Origin: Deltaproteobacteria bacterium
GTDB lineage: Bacteria > Desulfobacterota > Syntrophia > Syntrophales > UBA2185
Reading direction: 5' to 3'
Assembly: GCA_026388545.1 (NCBI GenBank)
Contig: JAPLJS010000114.1
Coordinates: 30,737 to 94,736, forward strand
DNA length: 64,000 nucleotides
The notes beneath the pieces are model-generated. The model saw only the letters and a program-made list of their open reading frames with translations. It was not told where the DNA came from and did no database searches. Each line of letters begins with the position of its first letter. Position 1 is the stretch's first letter. This document shows, piece after piece, positions 54,295 to 63,293 of this stretch. The position numbers were made by a program, and so were the translations under genes.

Positions 54295-55065
54295 ATGACA
54301 CTTAAAATTGTTGCCGTTATTCCCGCGCATCTCGCCTCGGTCAGGTTCCCTCGCAAAATTCTGTTCCCTTTTCATGGTCTGCCCATGATCGAGCATGTCC
54401 GGCGACGTGCGCTGCTCTCTAATGCTGTCTCGGAAGTCTACGTAGCGACGTGCGATGAGGAGATCGCCGAGGTAATCCGTGGATATGGCGGAAAAGTCAT
54501 CATGACGGCTAATACACACACCAATGGCACCAGCCGGGTTGCCGAGGCGGTGAAAGATATTGACTGTACCCATGTGATGCTACTGCAAGGTGATGAGCCC
54601 CTTTTGTTGCCCCGCCACTTGGATATATTTGCGCAGGCAATTGCTGCTGAACCTGGGGGCGATGCTTGGAACGCTACTGGACCCATTGATAACGTCGAAG
54701 AACTTGATCGTCATTCCTTTGTGAAGTGCACTTTTTCGGGGTCAAATCGTATTATTTACTGCTTTCGTCGGTCGCCTTGCTACAGTTCCTTCGATGTGCA
54801 GAAATCTTTTGTGAGGAAGATCCTTGGGATTATTGCTTACCGCAAGGATTTCTTGCTGCACCTCACGTCTCTTCCTTCATCGCCGATTGAACGGGCTGAG
54901 TTCATCGAACAGATGCGCATAATTGAGAACGGCTACATCTTGCGGTCTATTCCTGTCAGTCCGAGCCTGCCTTCGGTAAATGAACCTGAAGAAGCAGATA
55001 TTGTGCTGGATTACATTCGCTATAATGCTGAACAGCGGACATTGCTGGAGAGGATTTTGAGTTGA
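54295..55065 (+). CDS. KdsB-like CMP-sugar cytidylyltransferase
   Basis: A 256-residue cytidylyltransferase. KIVAVIPAHLASVRFPRKILFPFHGLPMIEHV is the KdsB CTP site; the usual R after PA is replaced by H. ATCDEEIAEVI, NGTSRVAEAV, LLQGDEPLL and the FVKCTF segment follow. It would make a CMP-3-deoxy-ulosonate. Residue changes relative to KdsB fit an altered sugar. ATG 54295 is used; a frame continues upstream into the SDR gene. Confidence 0.85.
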   Translation: MTLKIVAVIPAHLASVRFPRKILFPFHGLPMIEHVRRRALLSNAVSEVYVATCDEEIAEVIRGYGGKVIMTANTHTNGTSRVAEAVKDIDCTHVMLLQGDEPLLLPRHLDIFAQAIAAEPGGDAWNATGPIDNVEELDRHSFVKCTFSGSNRIIYCFRRSPCYSSFDVQKSFVRKILGIIAYRKDFLLHLTSLPSSPIERAEFIEQMRIIENGYILRSIPVSPSLPSVNEPEEADIVLDYIRYNAEQRTLLERILS

Positions 55066-55093
55066 TCGTGATGGGAAAAGATTTTCATAGTGT

Positions 55094-56647
55094 GTGGTGG
55101 GCCTTGGTTTGAACGATGAACAATATCGAAAGCTCTGCGAGGCCTGCGATCAAGTGCTGCTGGCGCCGGATCCAACGATTGAGCGAGTTTCCATCCCATG
55201 GTTGCATGTCATTCGAGAGCACCCGGTTTTTCTGAGCACTTACATTGATCTTTTTGAACCTTCCAAGGGTGGCAGTTCGATTGTTCGTAAGTGGTGGTCG
55301 TTTTTCCGCAACAGGGCAGGGTGGTTTAAACAGATTATGAGCACGCTGCGTGCGAATGGGCAGCCGTGGTTCGGGCCGAAGGAACTCCCGAGAGGCGTGG
55401 ATTTTTTATTTGTTTCCCACCTTCTGAACGAGTCTCATGCGGGTAATGCAGAAGACTTTTATTTCGCCGGATTGGCCAACGAACTTGTTGCCCGCGGGCA
55501 CTCTGCGGTGATCGCCCTGATCAACCATACCGGCAAGGATGCCAAGCCAATAGCTGCCAGATGGAATGGGAGTCCGGTCCCGCGGGTGATCATCTCGGAT
55601 TCACTTCGGTTATTGGAAGAGGTGACTCTTCGTCGGCGCCTCAAGAGGGAGTTCCGCCGTTTGAGAGAACTGACCAAAAAGGAGAACCCAGGATTGGCAA
55701 GGCGCGTTCTTGCCCGGGCAGCTGAAGAAGCCTTGTCGGGCGGATCGCTTATAGTTTTACGAATGGCGTCGCAGATCGGCGCACTGACAGCCATACTGCA
55801 ACCGAAAGCAATCGTGATCACCTATGAAGGCCATGCCTGGGAGCGCGTGGCTTTCGCTTCTGCACGCAGATCACTCACGGATGTGCGTTGTATCGGCTAT
55901 CAACATGCCGCGCTGTTTAAGCTTCAGCACGCCATCAGGCGTAACCTCAGTCCACAATACAATCCCGATCATATCCTGACGGCAGGAGAAATTACACAGG
56001 CACAACTTTCGAGGTCGCCCGGGCTCCGCGGGATTCCGGTAACTGTTCTAGGCTCCAATCGTGGTTTGGTTGGCCATCACGAAAAAGATAAAAACGCAGG
56101 CCGTAAGCAGAGAAGGATTCATGCATGTAAGCCCACATGTCTGGTCATTCCGGAGGGCATCGCCAGTGAATGCGACATCCTGTTCAATTTCGCCATAGTG
56201 TGTGCGCAAGCTCTGCCGAATATTCATTTCGTTTGGCGTCTGCATCCGATCCTGTCCTTTGAAGCCTTGGCAGCGAAAAATCAAAATTTCCGGCAGCTCC
56301 CTTTCAATGTCGAAATGTCCCGTATGCCCATCGACCAAGACCTGGAGCGATGCCGGTGGGCCCTCTATCGGGGGACAACGGCTGTCATGCAGGCTGTGCT
56401 GTCCGGTCTGCGGCCTATCTATCTGAAACTGGCGGATGAACTATCCATCGACCCGTTGCATGAACTCAACACTTTCCGAGTCACGATCGAATCTCCGGAA
56501 GATTTCCTGCGCATTATCAATGTTGATCTTAATGATGATCGAAACTCTCAAGCGAAGGAGTTCAAAGTTGCCTACGATTATTGCAGACGCTATTTTCTGC
56601 CCTGGGATGTTACGGTGTTGGCGAATATTCTCTCGAGAGTATCGTAG
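55094..56647 (+). CDS. Large GT-B-like surface-carbohydrate protein
   Basis: A 517-residue cytoplasmic protein. FVSHLLNESHAGNAEDFYFAGLANELVARGH opens a GT-B-like first domain. ALYRGTTAVMQAVLSGLRPIYLK (about residues 418-440) is like the donor motif of capsule Kdo/sialyl transferases and echoes the PFTS protein upstream. It follows the KdsB-like gene by 28 bases and may use its CMP-sugar. It starts with GTG at 55094. Confidence 0.55.
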   Translation: MVGLGLNDEQYRKLCEACDQVLLAPDPTIERVSIPWLHVIREHPVFLSTYIDLFEPSKGGSSIVRKWWSFFRNRAGWFKQIMSTLRANGQPWFGPKELPRGVDFLFVSHLLNESHAGNAEDFYFAGLANELVARGHSAVIALINHTGKDAKPIAARWNGSPVPRVIISDSLRLLEEVTLRRRLKREFRRLRELTKKENPGLARRVLARAAEEALSGGSLIVLRMASQIGALTAILQPKAIVITYEGHAWERVAFASARRSLTDVRCIGYQHAALFKLQHAIRRNLSPQYNPDHILTAGEITQAQLSRSPGLRGIPVTVLGSNRGLVGHHEKDKNAGRKQRRIHACKPTCLVIPEGIASECDILFNFAIVCAQALPNIHFVWRLHPILSFEALAAKNQNFRQLPFNVEMSRMPIDQDLERCRWALYRGTTAVMQAVLSGLRPIYLKLADELSIDPLHELNTFRVTIESPEDFLRIINVDLNDDRNSQAKEFKVAYDYCRRYFLPWDVTVLANILSRVS

Positions 56648-56659
56648 CATCGAGCTGCA

Positions 56660-57760
56660 ATGAATCATACTACTAAAAATAAAAGAATATCGGTTGTTAT
56701 GGCTGTGTACAATGGCGAGCGTTTTCTGAAGCCCACCATCGCCTCGACATTGTCACAATCATTTGAAGATTTCGAGTTCATTATAGTGAACGACGGAAGC
56801 GAGGATGAAACACAAAACATTATCGCAGAATATCATGATGATAGAATTATTTTGATCAACAATACCCGGAACATGGGTCAGACTGCTTCACTTAACATTG
56901 GTCTCCAAAATGCCCGTGGAACATACATAGCCCGGACCGATGCAGGCGATATTTCTACTCCGGAGCGTTTAAAAAAACAGTTCCAATATCTTGAGAATCA
57001 TTCAGATGTTGATATCCTGGGAACAGCGGCATTTCAATACGATATGGCAGGTAACTTGTGTGGCAATGTTTTTATGCCAAACAGACCGTCAACAATTTTG
57101 CAAAGGATTTTTTTTGCCTCTCCTGTGGTCCATGTAAGCGTGATGATGCGTCGCGACAGGATCCTTGAGTTGGGCGGATATGATGATTCCTACAGGATTC
57201 TCGCTGACTATGGTCTCTGGGCCCAGGCATTGCAAAACGGTTTCAGGTTCTGGAATCTGAGAGACGTTCTGACGGGTTATCTTGTAGATCAGGATAGTTT
57301 TGGATCATCGCATGGTAGAGGGCGATCCATCCAGGAAGCATCACAGATTATTTGTGACCTTGCCCTGGCCTTGACTGGCGATACTCTGTCTTTTGATCAA
57401 GCAGAAGATATTTACCGCTTTTTTGTTTTTGGCCCGCAGGATCTGGACAGTGATCGGTTGCGGAAGAACGAAGCACTATTTGAAGGGCTTTTATTAAAGC
57501 TTCATACTGCCCGGAGAGATATAGATTATCTGTTATTGAGGAGTTACTTAAAAATGCTCTTCGGAAGACGGTCCTATACTTCTTCTCAAAAGCACGAGTT
57601 GAAAGATGTGTTACATAGCATATTGAGCAAGTGGCGAGGAGGATTGTCATTTCACTTGTTTGAAGATATGCACAGATATATTCAGACTTTCAGATACATA
57701 AACTTTTCAACCATAGGGGTGAAAGTTCCCAACTTTATTTGTGAAGTTGCCGACAAATAG
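56660..57760 (+). CDS. Family 2 glycosyltransferase
   Basis: A 366-residue GT-A enzyme: RISVVMAVYNGERFLKPTIASTLSQSFEDFEFIIVNDGSEDET. The ARTDAGDIS segment is at the DxD site, and YDDSYRILADYGLWAQAL is the catalytic acidic region. About 110 residues beyond the core form an uncharacterised C-terminal part. The sugar donor is unknown. It begins 12 bases after the preceding stop. Confidence 0.9.
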   Translation: MNHTTKNKRISVVMAVYNGERFLKPTIASTLSQSFEDFEFIIVNDGSEDETQNIIAEYHDDRIILINNTRNMGQTASLNIGLQNARGTYIARTDAGDISTPERLKKQFQYLENHSDVDILGTAAFQYDMAGNLCGNVFMPNRPSTILQRIFFASPVVHVSVMMRRDRILELGGYDDSYRILADYGLWAQALQNGFRFWNLRDVLTGYLVDQDSFGSSHGRGRSIQEASQIICDLALALTGDTLSFDQAEDIYRFFVFGPQDLDSDRLRKNEALFEGLLLKLHTARRDIDYLLLRSYLKMLFGRRSYTSSQKHELKDVLHSILSKWRGGLSFHLFEDMHRYIQTFRYINFSTIGVKVPNFICEVADK

Positions 57761-57765
57761 CAAAA

Positions 57766-58728
57766 ATGAATCCTAATCGTAAATGCATTGCCATCACAGG
57801 GGCAACAGGTTTTATCGGACGGCATCTTTTCGGGGAGCTGTCTGATCGGCAGGATGTGGATATTCGCCTCCTTTTTCATTCAAATACCATTGAAAATCTG
57901 ATGAAAAAGGAAAACATAATCGTCTTCGAAGGTGACCTGCTGAAACCGGAAAGTCTGTCCGGATTTCTCAAACCCGGATGTACAGTCATCAATCTGGTTA
58001 ATTTGAGGAATGCTTCGGAAAAAGACAACCTTGCGGTCATGACCAATCTTGCCATTGCCTGTCGCAGCGCTCAGATCAAAAAACTGGTACATTGCAGCAC
58101 GGCTGTGGTTGTGGGTGCTGTTTCTGAAGATGATATTACAGAAGAGACACAGTGTCATCCAACACCAGGCTACGAGAGTATAAAATATAAGATAGAATCC
58201 TTGCTTGTGGCTCTATCGGCCAATCATTTTGAGCTGGCCATACTACGACCGACAGCAGTTTTCGGAAAGGGTGGAAAAAATCTGCTGAAAATGGCGGACG
58301 ATTTGATCCAGGGCAACCGGTTTATCAACTATCTGAGATCATCTCTTTTTAATCATCGCAGGATGAATCTCGTTTTCGTCTTAAATGTAGTATCGGCTCT
58401 GATTTTTTTAGCAGACATGAATCGGAAGATGAACGGAGATGTCTTTATAATCTCTGATGACGACCCCATGAACAACTACCGAGATGTGGAGAGATTGCTG
58501 ATGAGTCATCTTGGCTGCAGGGATTATGCTATCCCCAGATTACCAGTACCCAGTCCGATTCTTAGAACCCTTTTAAAATTAGAGGGAAAATCAAACGTCA
58601 ATCCCAACCGGATATACCATTCCCGGAAAATGCTGAATGCCGGTTTTAAGAAAGTTGCATCTTTGGAGACGGGTCTGGTGTCATTTGCAAACTGGTACAA
58701 AGAACGTCAAGCTTCAGCCATCGGATGA
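57766..58728 (+). CDS. NAD-dependent sugar epimerase/dehydratase
   Basis: A 320-residue extended SDR. CIAITGATGFIGRHLFGEL binds NAD, and LVHCSTAVVVGAVSEDD and YESIKYKIESL hold Ser/Thr and the YxxxK. It most likely epimerises or reduces a nucleotide sugar. It is coupled by ATGA to the downstream GT4 gene. WbpV/Gne-like assignment is possible but not certain. Confidence 0.82.
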   Translation: MNPNRKCIAITGATGFIGRHLFGELSDRQDVDIRLLFHSNTIENLMKKENIIVFEGDLLKPESLSGFLKPGCTVINLVNLRNASEKDNLAVMTNLAIACRSAQIKKLVHCSTAVVVGAVSEDDITEETQCHPTPGYESIKYKIESLLVALSANHFELAILRPTAVFGKGGKNLLKMADDLIQGNRFINYLRSSLFNHRRMNLVFVLNVVSALIFLADMNRKMNGDVFIISDDDPMNNYRDVERLLMSHLGCRDYAIPRLPVPSPILRTLLKLEGKSNVNPNRIYHSRKMLNAGFKKVASLETGLVSFANWYKERQASAIG

Positions 58729-59891
58729 TGGTTGATAAGTACTCCTTTATGAAGATTTTAAATGTAAACATGTCGATTGATCCACTGACAGGTGGCGGAA
58801 CGGCCGAACGAACATTTCAAATGAGCCTTTATCTGACTAGGGCAGGTGTGGATTGTACGGTACTAACGACGGATGTGGGATTGACGCCGGAGCGTCAGAA
58901 TTCCATGGAGAACGTAAAGATTGTAGCACTACCGGTTTTATTTAAGCGATTTTACATTCCCCGGAAGATGTGGGGACCAATTAGTAAGATTGTGGCAGAG
59001 GCGGATATAATTCACCTGATGAATCATTGGACCATTTTAAATGCTTTAGTTTACCAAGCAGCGTACCGCCTTCAGAAGCCCTATGTAATATGCCCTGCAG
59101 GTTCACTTCCAGTGTATGGGCGATCCAAGGTGATAAAAAAAATTTACAATACCCTTATAGGCAACCGCATCATTCGCCGGGCAAATGGTCATATTGCGGT
59201 TACGACTGAAGAAGTTAAGCATTTTCGTAATTATGGGATTTCTCCTTATCAGGTATCGGTCATACCCAACGGGATCAGCAATGAGGTAAGCTGGGAAGGA
59301 GAGCAGAAGTCCTTTCGAAAAACTTTTCACCTCAATGATTTTCCATTCATTTTGTTTGTTGGACGATTGAATCCCATTAAAGGACCTGATCTGCTTCTAA
59401 GTGCTTTTTGCAATATTAAGGACCGCATCAAGAATGTCCATTTAGTTTTTGTGGGGCCGGATGAGGGATTATTGGCTAATCTCAAAACTACTGCAAATCA
59501 GTCAGGGGTTGCTGAACAAGTTCATTTTCTGGGATATTTAGGGGGTACGGAAAAGCTCCAGGCTTATAAAGCCGCCTCGCTTCTTGTTGTGCCTTCTCGT
59601 CAGGAGGCCATGTCAATAGTCGCACTTGAGGCGGGTATTAACGGAACCCCAGTGCTGTTGACAGATCAATGTGGTTTTGACGAAGTTGCTCGTATTGGCG
59701 GCGGGATGGTCGTTCCCGCCTCTGTGGATGGCATACAGGAAGGCCTCTTGATTTTGCTCAATAATCTCCTTCAACTCAAAACAATGGGGGAAAAGTTGAA
59801 AAGATATGTCTCTGAAAATTATCTATGGGAAAACGTTATACATCAATATATAGCCCTCTATAGCCGGATATTGTTAGAGAGAGCTTCATAA
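58725..59891 (+). CDS. Family 4 glycosyltransferase
   Basis: A 388-residue GT-B enzyme. DPLTGGGTAERTFQMSLYL is the acceptor-side glycine loop; VSVIPNGISNEV, LFVGRLNPIKGPDLLL and MSIVALEAGINGTPVLLTDQCGFDEV are the donor-side signatures with the EX7E-type motif. ATG 58725 overlaps the upstream stop; ATG 58749 (MKILNVN) is an alternative that fits family starts better. The donor is unknown. Confidence 0.9.
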   Translation: MMVDKYSFMKILNVNMSIDPLTGGGTAERTFQMSLYLTRAGVDCTVLTTDVGLTPERQNSMENVKIVALPVLFKRFYIPRKMWGPISKIVAEADIIHLMNHWTILNALVYQAAYRLQKPYVICPAGSLPVYGRSKVIKKIYNTLIGNRIIRRANGHIAVTTEEVKHFRNYGISPYQVSVIPNGISNEVSWEGEQKSFRKTFHLNDFPFILFVGRLNPIKGPDLLLSAFCNIKDRIKNVHLVFVGPDEGLLANLKTTANQSGVAEQVHFLGYLGGTEKLQAYKAASLLVVPSRQEAMSIVALEAGINGTPVLLTDQCGFDEVARIGGGMVVPASVDGIQEGLLILLNNLLQLKTMGEKLKRYVSENYLWENVIHQYIALYSRILLERAS

Positions 59892-59973
59892 GATGCATCC
59901 ATATAATCGCTATGCGATGTCCATTTTGCAGTATTGATGGGATAATATCTAAACAATATTAAAGGAATTGACG

Positions 59974-60876
59974 ATGCAAAGAAAAGTACTCATTCTCGGT
60001 GGTACCGGGATGCTTGGACACACACTATTCAGGGAGTTATCACAGCGGGAAGATATGGATGTTTACGCGACGGCCAGAATCGGAAATAACCTGTCGCGGT
60101 GGTTTTCTGCCGAGTTGTTGAAAAAAGTGCATGTTGATGTAGATGCCGACAACTTTGACACAGTCATCCGCTCCTTTGCATCCGTACAACCCAGCCTGGT
60201 AATTAATTGCATTGGTCTTATCAAACAACAGTCAATTGCCAGCGATCCCCTTTCGGCAATTACCATCAATTCACAACTGCCGCATCGAATTGCGCTGGTT
60301 TGTCGGACCGCGGGGGCAAGGCTGATTCACATCAGCACGGACTGCGTTTTTGACGGACGTAAGGGCCAATACACAGAAGCGGACCCATCAAATGCCGTTG
60401 ATCTTTACGGGAGGTCGAAATTTCTTGGAGAAGTGGATTATCCACCTCATTGCATCACCCTGCGTACATCCATCATTGGGCATGAATTGAAGGGGAAGCT
60501 CGGCTTGATCGAATGGTTTCTCAGCCAGGCGGGGAGGGTTCGCGGATTCACCAGGGCGATCTATTCCGGCTTTCCCACCTTGGAATTTGCACGAATCATC
60601 GCCGAGTATGTGATTCCCAACGATCACCTGACAGGCATTTATCACGTCTCTTCGGACCCAATCTCCAAGTATGACTTATTGAGATTGGTCGCCGAAAGGT
60701 ATGGGAAGCAAATCGATATTGAGCCTCATGACGATTTTTTCATGGAACGATCATTGGATTCGACCGTTTTTCGCCGCCTGACCGGTTATAATCCGCCGTC
60801 CTGGTCAAAGCTGATTGATCTTATGTATCAGCACTATCTATCATCTTATGATGATAAAGAACAATTAACACGTTAG
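59974..60876 (+). CDS. RmlD-like NDP-sugar reductase (WbvR-like)
   Basis: A 300-residue SDR: KVLILGGTGMLGHTLFREL, CIGLIKQQSIASDPL, HISTDCVFDGRKGQY and YGRSKFLGE (YxxxK). The CIGLIKQ segment and the neighbours fit the 4-ketoreductase that makes UDP-L-rhamnosamine or its N-acetyl form in L-QuiNAc synthesis, rather than dTDP-rhamnose RmlD. ATG 59974 follows AAGGAATTG. The 2-epimerase gene is 39 bases downstream. Confidence 0.8.
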   Translation: MQRKVLILGGTGMLGHTLFRELSQREDMDVYATARIGNNLSRWFSAELLKKVHVDVDADNFDTVIRSFASVQPSLVINCIGLIKQQSIASDPLSAITINSQLPHRIALVCRTAGARLIHISTDCVFDGRKGQYTEADPSNAVDLYGRSKFLGEVDYPPHCITLRTSIIGHELKGKLGLIEWFLSQAGRVRGFTRAIYSGFPTLEFARIIAEYVIPNDHLTGIYHVSSDPISKYDLLRLVAERYGKQIDIEPHDDFFMERSLDSTVFRRLTGYNPPSWSKLIDLMYQHYLSSYDDKEQLTR

Positions 60877-60915
60877 AGTTTAAAATACGGGTTTTGCCGG
60901 AGAAAGGATTTAGAG

Positions 60916-62043
60916 ATGGCCATCAAGGTAATGACTATAGTTGGAACGCGCCCCGAGCTGATTAAGCTCTGCCGTGTGATTCATGAGCTTGATCAGTATA
61001 CTGAGCACGTTCTGGTTCATACGGGTCAGAATTTTGACTATGAGCTGAACGAGATATTTTTCCAGCAGCTGCAAATCAGGAAGCCGGATTATTTCCTCGA
61101 TGCCGCCGTTGAAAACGTGGCCGAGACCATCGGCAATATAATTGCGCGATCAGACAAGGTCATGGAAAAAGAGAAACCCGATGCGGTGCTCATTCTCGGT
61201 GATACAAATAGTTGTCTTGCCGTGATTGCTGCGAAGCGCCGGAAGATTCCGGTGTTTCACATGGAAGCGGGAAACCGCTGTTTCGATCAAAGGGTGCCGG
61301 AGGAAATTAATCGAAAAATCATTGATCATATAAGTGATATAAATATGCCCTACACGGAGCATGCCCGGCGTTACCTGCTGGCTGAAGGTATAAAGCCTGA
61401 GACGGTGATCAAGACAGGTTCTCCCATGAAGGAAGTTCTGTCCTATTACCGGTTACAGATTGATGAATCCGACATTCTCAATGCTTTGCAGCTGGAAGAG
61501 AAAAAGTATTTTGTTGTCAGCACGCACCGCGAGGAGAATGTCGATTCTGAGGTCAACTTCAATAATCTACTCAATTCATTAACCGCCATAGCCGAGAGGT
61601 ATAACTATCCTGTGATTGTTTCGACCCATCCGCGAACCCGCAAGCGTCTGGAAGATATGGGTGTCGGCCAACTTCATGCTCAGGTTCGGTTTCTAAAGCC
61701 CCTCGGACTCCTTGATTATGTGAAGCTTCAACTGCATGCCTTCTGCGTTGTTTCCGACAGCGGCACGGTTACGGAGGAGTCTTCAATTTTGAGTTTTCCG
61801 GCTGTAACCATCCGTCAGGCCCATGAGAGGCCTGAGGGGATGGATGAGGGCACGCTCATTATGTGTGGGTTGAAGGCTAAGAGCGTCATGGAAGCCATCG
61901 ACGTGGCAACATCGCAGTCTGCTGCTTGTGATCGACTCTTCAGACTTGTGCAGGACTATGATACAGAAAATGTTTCGAAAAAAGTTCTCCGCATAATTAT
62001 GAGTTATACAGATTACGTAAATCGGACGGTCTGGTTTAAATAA
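60916..62043 (+). CDS. UDP-N-acetylaminosugar 2-epimerase (FnlC/WbvD-like)
   Basis: A 375-residue non-hydrolysing 2-epimerase: KVMTIVGTRPELIKLCRVIHEL, HTGQNFDYELNEIFF, HMEAGNRCFDQRVPEEINRKIIDH and SDSGTVTEESSIL. The extended GNRCFDQRVPEEINRK segment is that of the FnlC/CapG/WbjD branch, not MnaA. It would give UDP-L-FucNAc or UDP-L-QuiNAc from the talo/rhamno precursor. It sits between a reductase and a WbuB-like transferase, as in fnl clusters. Confidence 0.88.
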   Translation: MAIKVMTIVGTRPELIKLCRVIHELDQYTEHVLVHTGQNFDYELNEIFFQQLQIRKPDYFLDAAVENVAETIGNIIARSDKVMEKEKPDAVLILGDTNSCLAVIAAKRRKIPVFHMEAGNRCFDQRVPEEINRKIIDHISDINMPYTEHARRYLLAEGIKPETVIKTGSPMKEVLSYYRLQIDESDILNALQLEEKKYFVVSTHREENVDSEVNFNNLLNSLTAIAERYNYPVIVSTHPRTRKRLEDMGVGQLHAQVRFLKPLGLLDYVKLQLHAFCVVSDSGTVTEESSILSFPAVTIRQAHERPEGMDEGTLIMCGLKAKSVMEAIDVATSQSAACDRLFRLVQDYDTENVSKKVLRIIMSYTDYVNRTVWFK

Positions 62044-62095
62044 CCCTCAATGCAATAAATCTTTATATATTCAAGAGCATATCATAATTTTTCCC

Positions 62096-63292
62096 ATGCG
62101 CATCTTACTTCTTGTCGTTTATTATCTGCCCAGCACCATGTCGAGCGCAAAGCTTATTCATGACCTTGCAACGGAATTTCTTCGACTGGGTCATGAACCC
62201 GTAGTCGTCGCCCCTGATGAGAACATTCTCAAAGATACGGAAATAACGAGTGAAAGCGGCATCAAAGTGTTGCGGGTACGCACAGGAAAAATTAAAACAG
62301 CGTCCAGATTGGTGCGAGGCTTCAACGAAGCCAGACTTTCAAACATCATCTGGGAAAAGGGGCGTCGTTTTTTTGAAGAAAATCCCTGTGATCTGATTGT
62401 TTACTATTCTCCCACAATCTTCTTTGGTTCACTCGTAAAGGGGCTGAAGAAGCATTTCGCCTGCCCATCGTATTTGATCTTGCGTGATATCTTTCCACAA
62501 TGGGCGGTGGATGCCGGCGTGTTAAGTCACGGAATGGTTTACAAATATTTCAAATTAAAGGAACGGCAGAATTACGACGCGGCAGATATAATCGGCGTTC
62601 AGTCGCCGGCGAACCTTCGTTATTTTGAAGAAAATGGTCTTGATAAGAAATATCATTTAGAAGTGCTATTTAATTGGACAGCCTTAGTAGAGGAGAGTAT
62701 TCAGCCGAGTGCATACCGGGAGCGGTTGGGATTACAGGGGAAAGTCGTCTTTTTTTATGGCGGCAACATTGGTGTGGCCCAGGACATGGACAATATTATC
62801 CGCCTTGCGAAAAATTTACGGGGTGAAAAATCTGCTTATTTTCTACTGGTGGGCGATGGAAGTGAAGTGCCCCGATTGAGGACAGACATTGCATCAAAGG
62901 GTTTGACGAATATAGCCATACACGACGCGGTGGGACAAAGAGAATACCTGTCCATGCTTTCTGAATTTGATGTCGGCTTGATCTCGCTCGATTGCGGTTT
63001 GAGAACCCAGAATTTTCCAGGTAAAATGCTTGGCTACATGTATCATTCAATGCCCATTCTGGCCAGTGTAAATCCGGGAAATGATTTAAAAGAAATTCTG
63101 GAAGGTCAACAATCTGGACTGGTTTGCATGAATGGGGAAGATGATCTGTTTGCTGCCTATGCCAGAAGATTAGTTAGGGACGAAAATTATCGCCGGCAGT
63201 TAGGTAAAAACTCCCGCACCCTTTTGGAAAATTCTTTTTCTGTTTCAAGAGCAGCAGGACAAATCCTGGCTCATTTCAGTCAGGAAAATTAG
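62096..63292 (+). CDS. Family 4 glycosyltransferase, WbuB-like
   Basis: A 398-residue GT-B enzyme. LLVVYYLPSTMSSAKLIHDLATEFLRLGH, PSYLILRDIFPQWAVDAGVL and NFPGKMLGYMYHSMPILASVNPGNDLKEIL match WbuB (L-FucNAc transferase of E. coli O26-like clusters). Following FnlC-type genes strengthens the match. It probably adds L-FucNAc or L-QuiNAc to a lipid-linked sugar. Confidence 0.85.
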   Translation: MRILLLVVYYLPSTMSSAKLIHDLATEFLRLGHEPVVVAPDENILKDTEITSESGIKVLRVRTGKIKTASRLVRGFNEARLSNIIWEKGRRFFEENPCDLIVYYSPTIFFGSLVKGLKKHFACPSYLILRDIFPQWAVDAGVLSHGMVYKYFKLKERQNYDAADIIGVQSPANLRYFEENGLDKKYHLEVLFNWTALVEESIQPSAYRERLGLQGKVVFFYGGNIGVAQDMDNIIRLAKNLRGEKSAYFLLVGDGSEVPRLRTDIASKGLTNIAIHDAVGQREYLSMLSEFDVGLISLDCGLRTQNFPGKMLGYMYHSMPILASVNPGNDLKEILEGQQSGLVCMNGEDDLFAAYARRLVRDENYRRQLGKNSRTLLENSFSVSRAAGQILAHFSQEN

Positions 63293-63293
63293 C

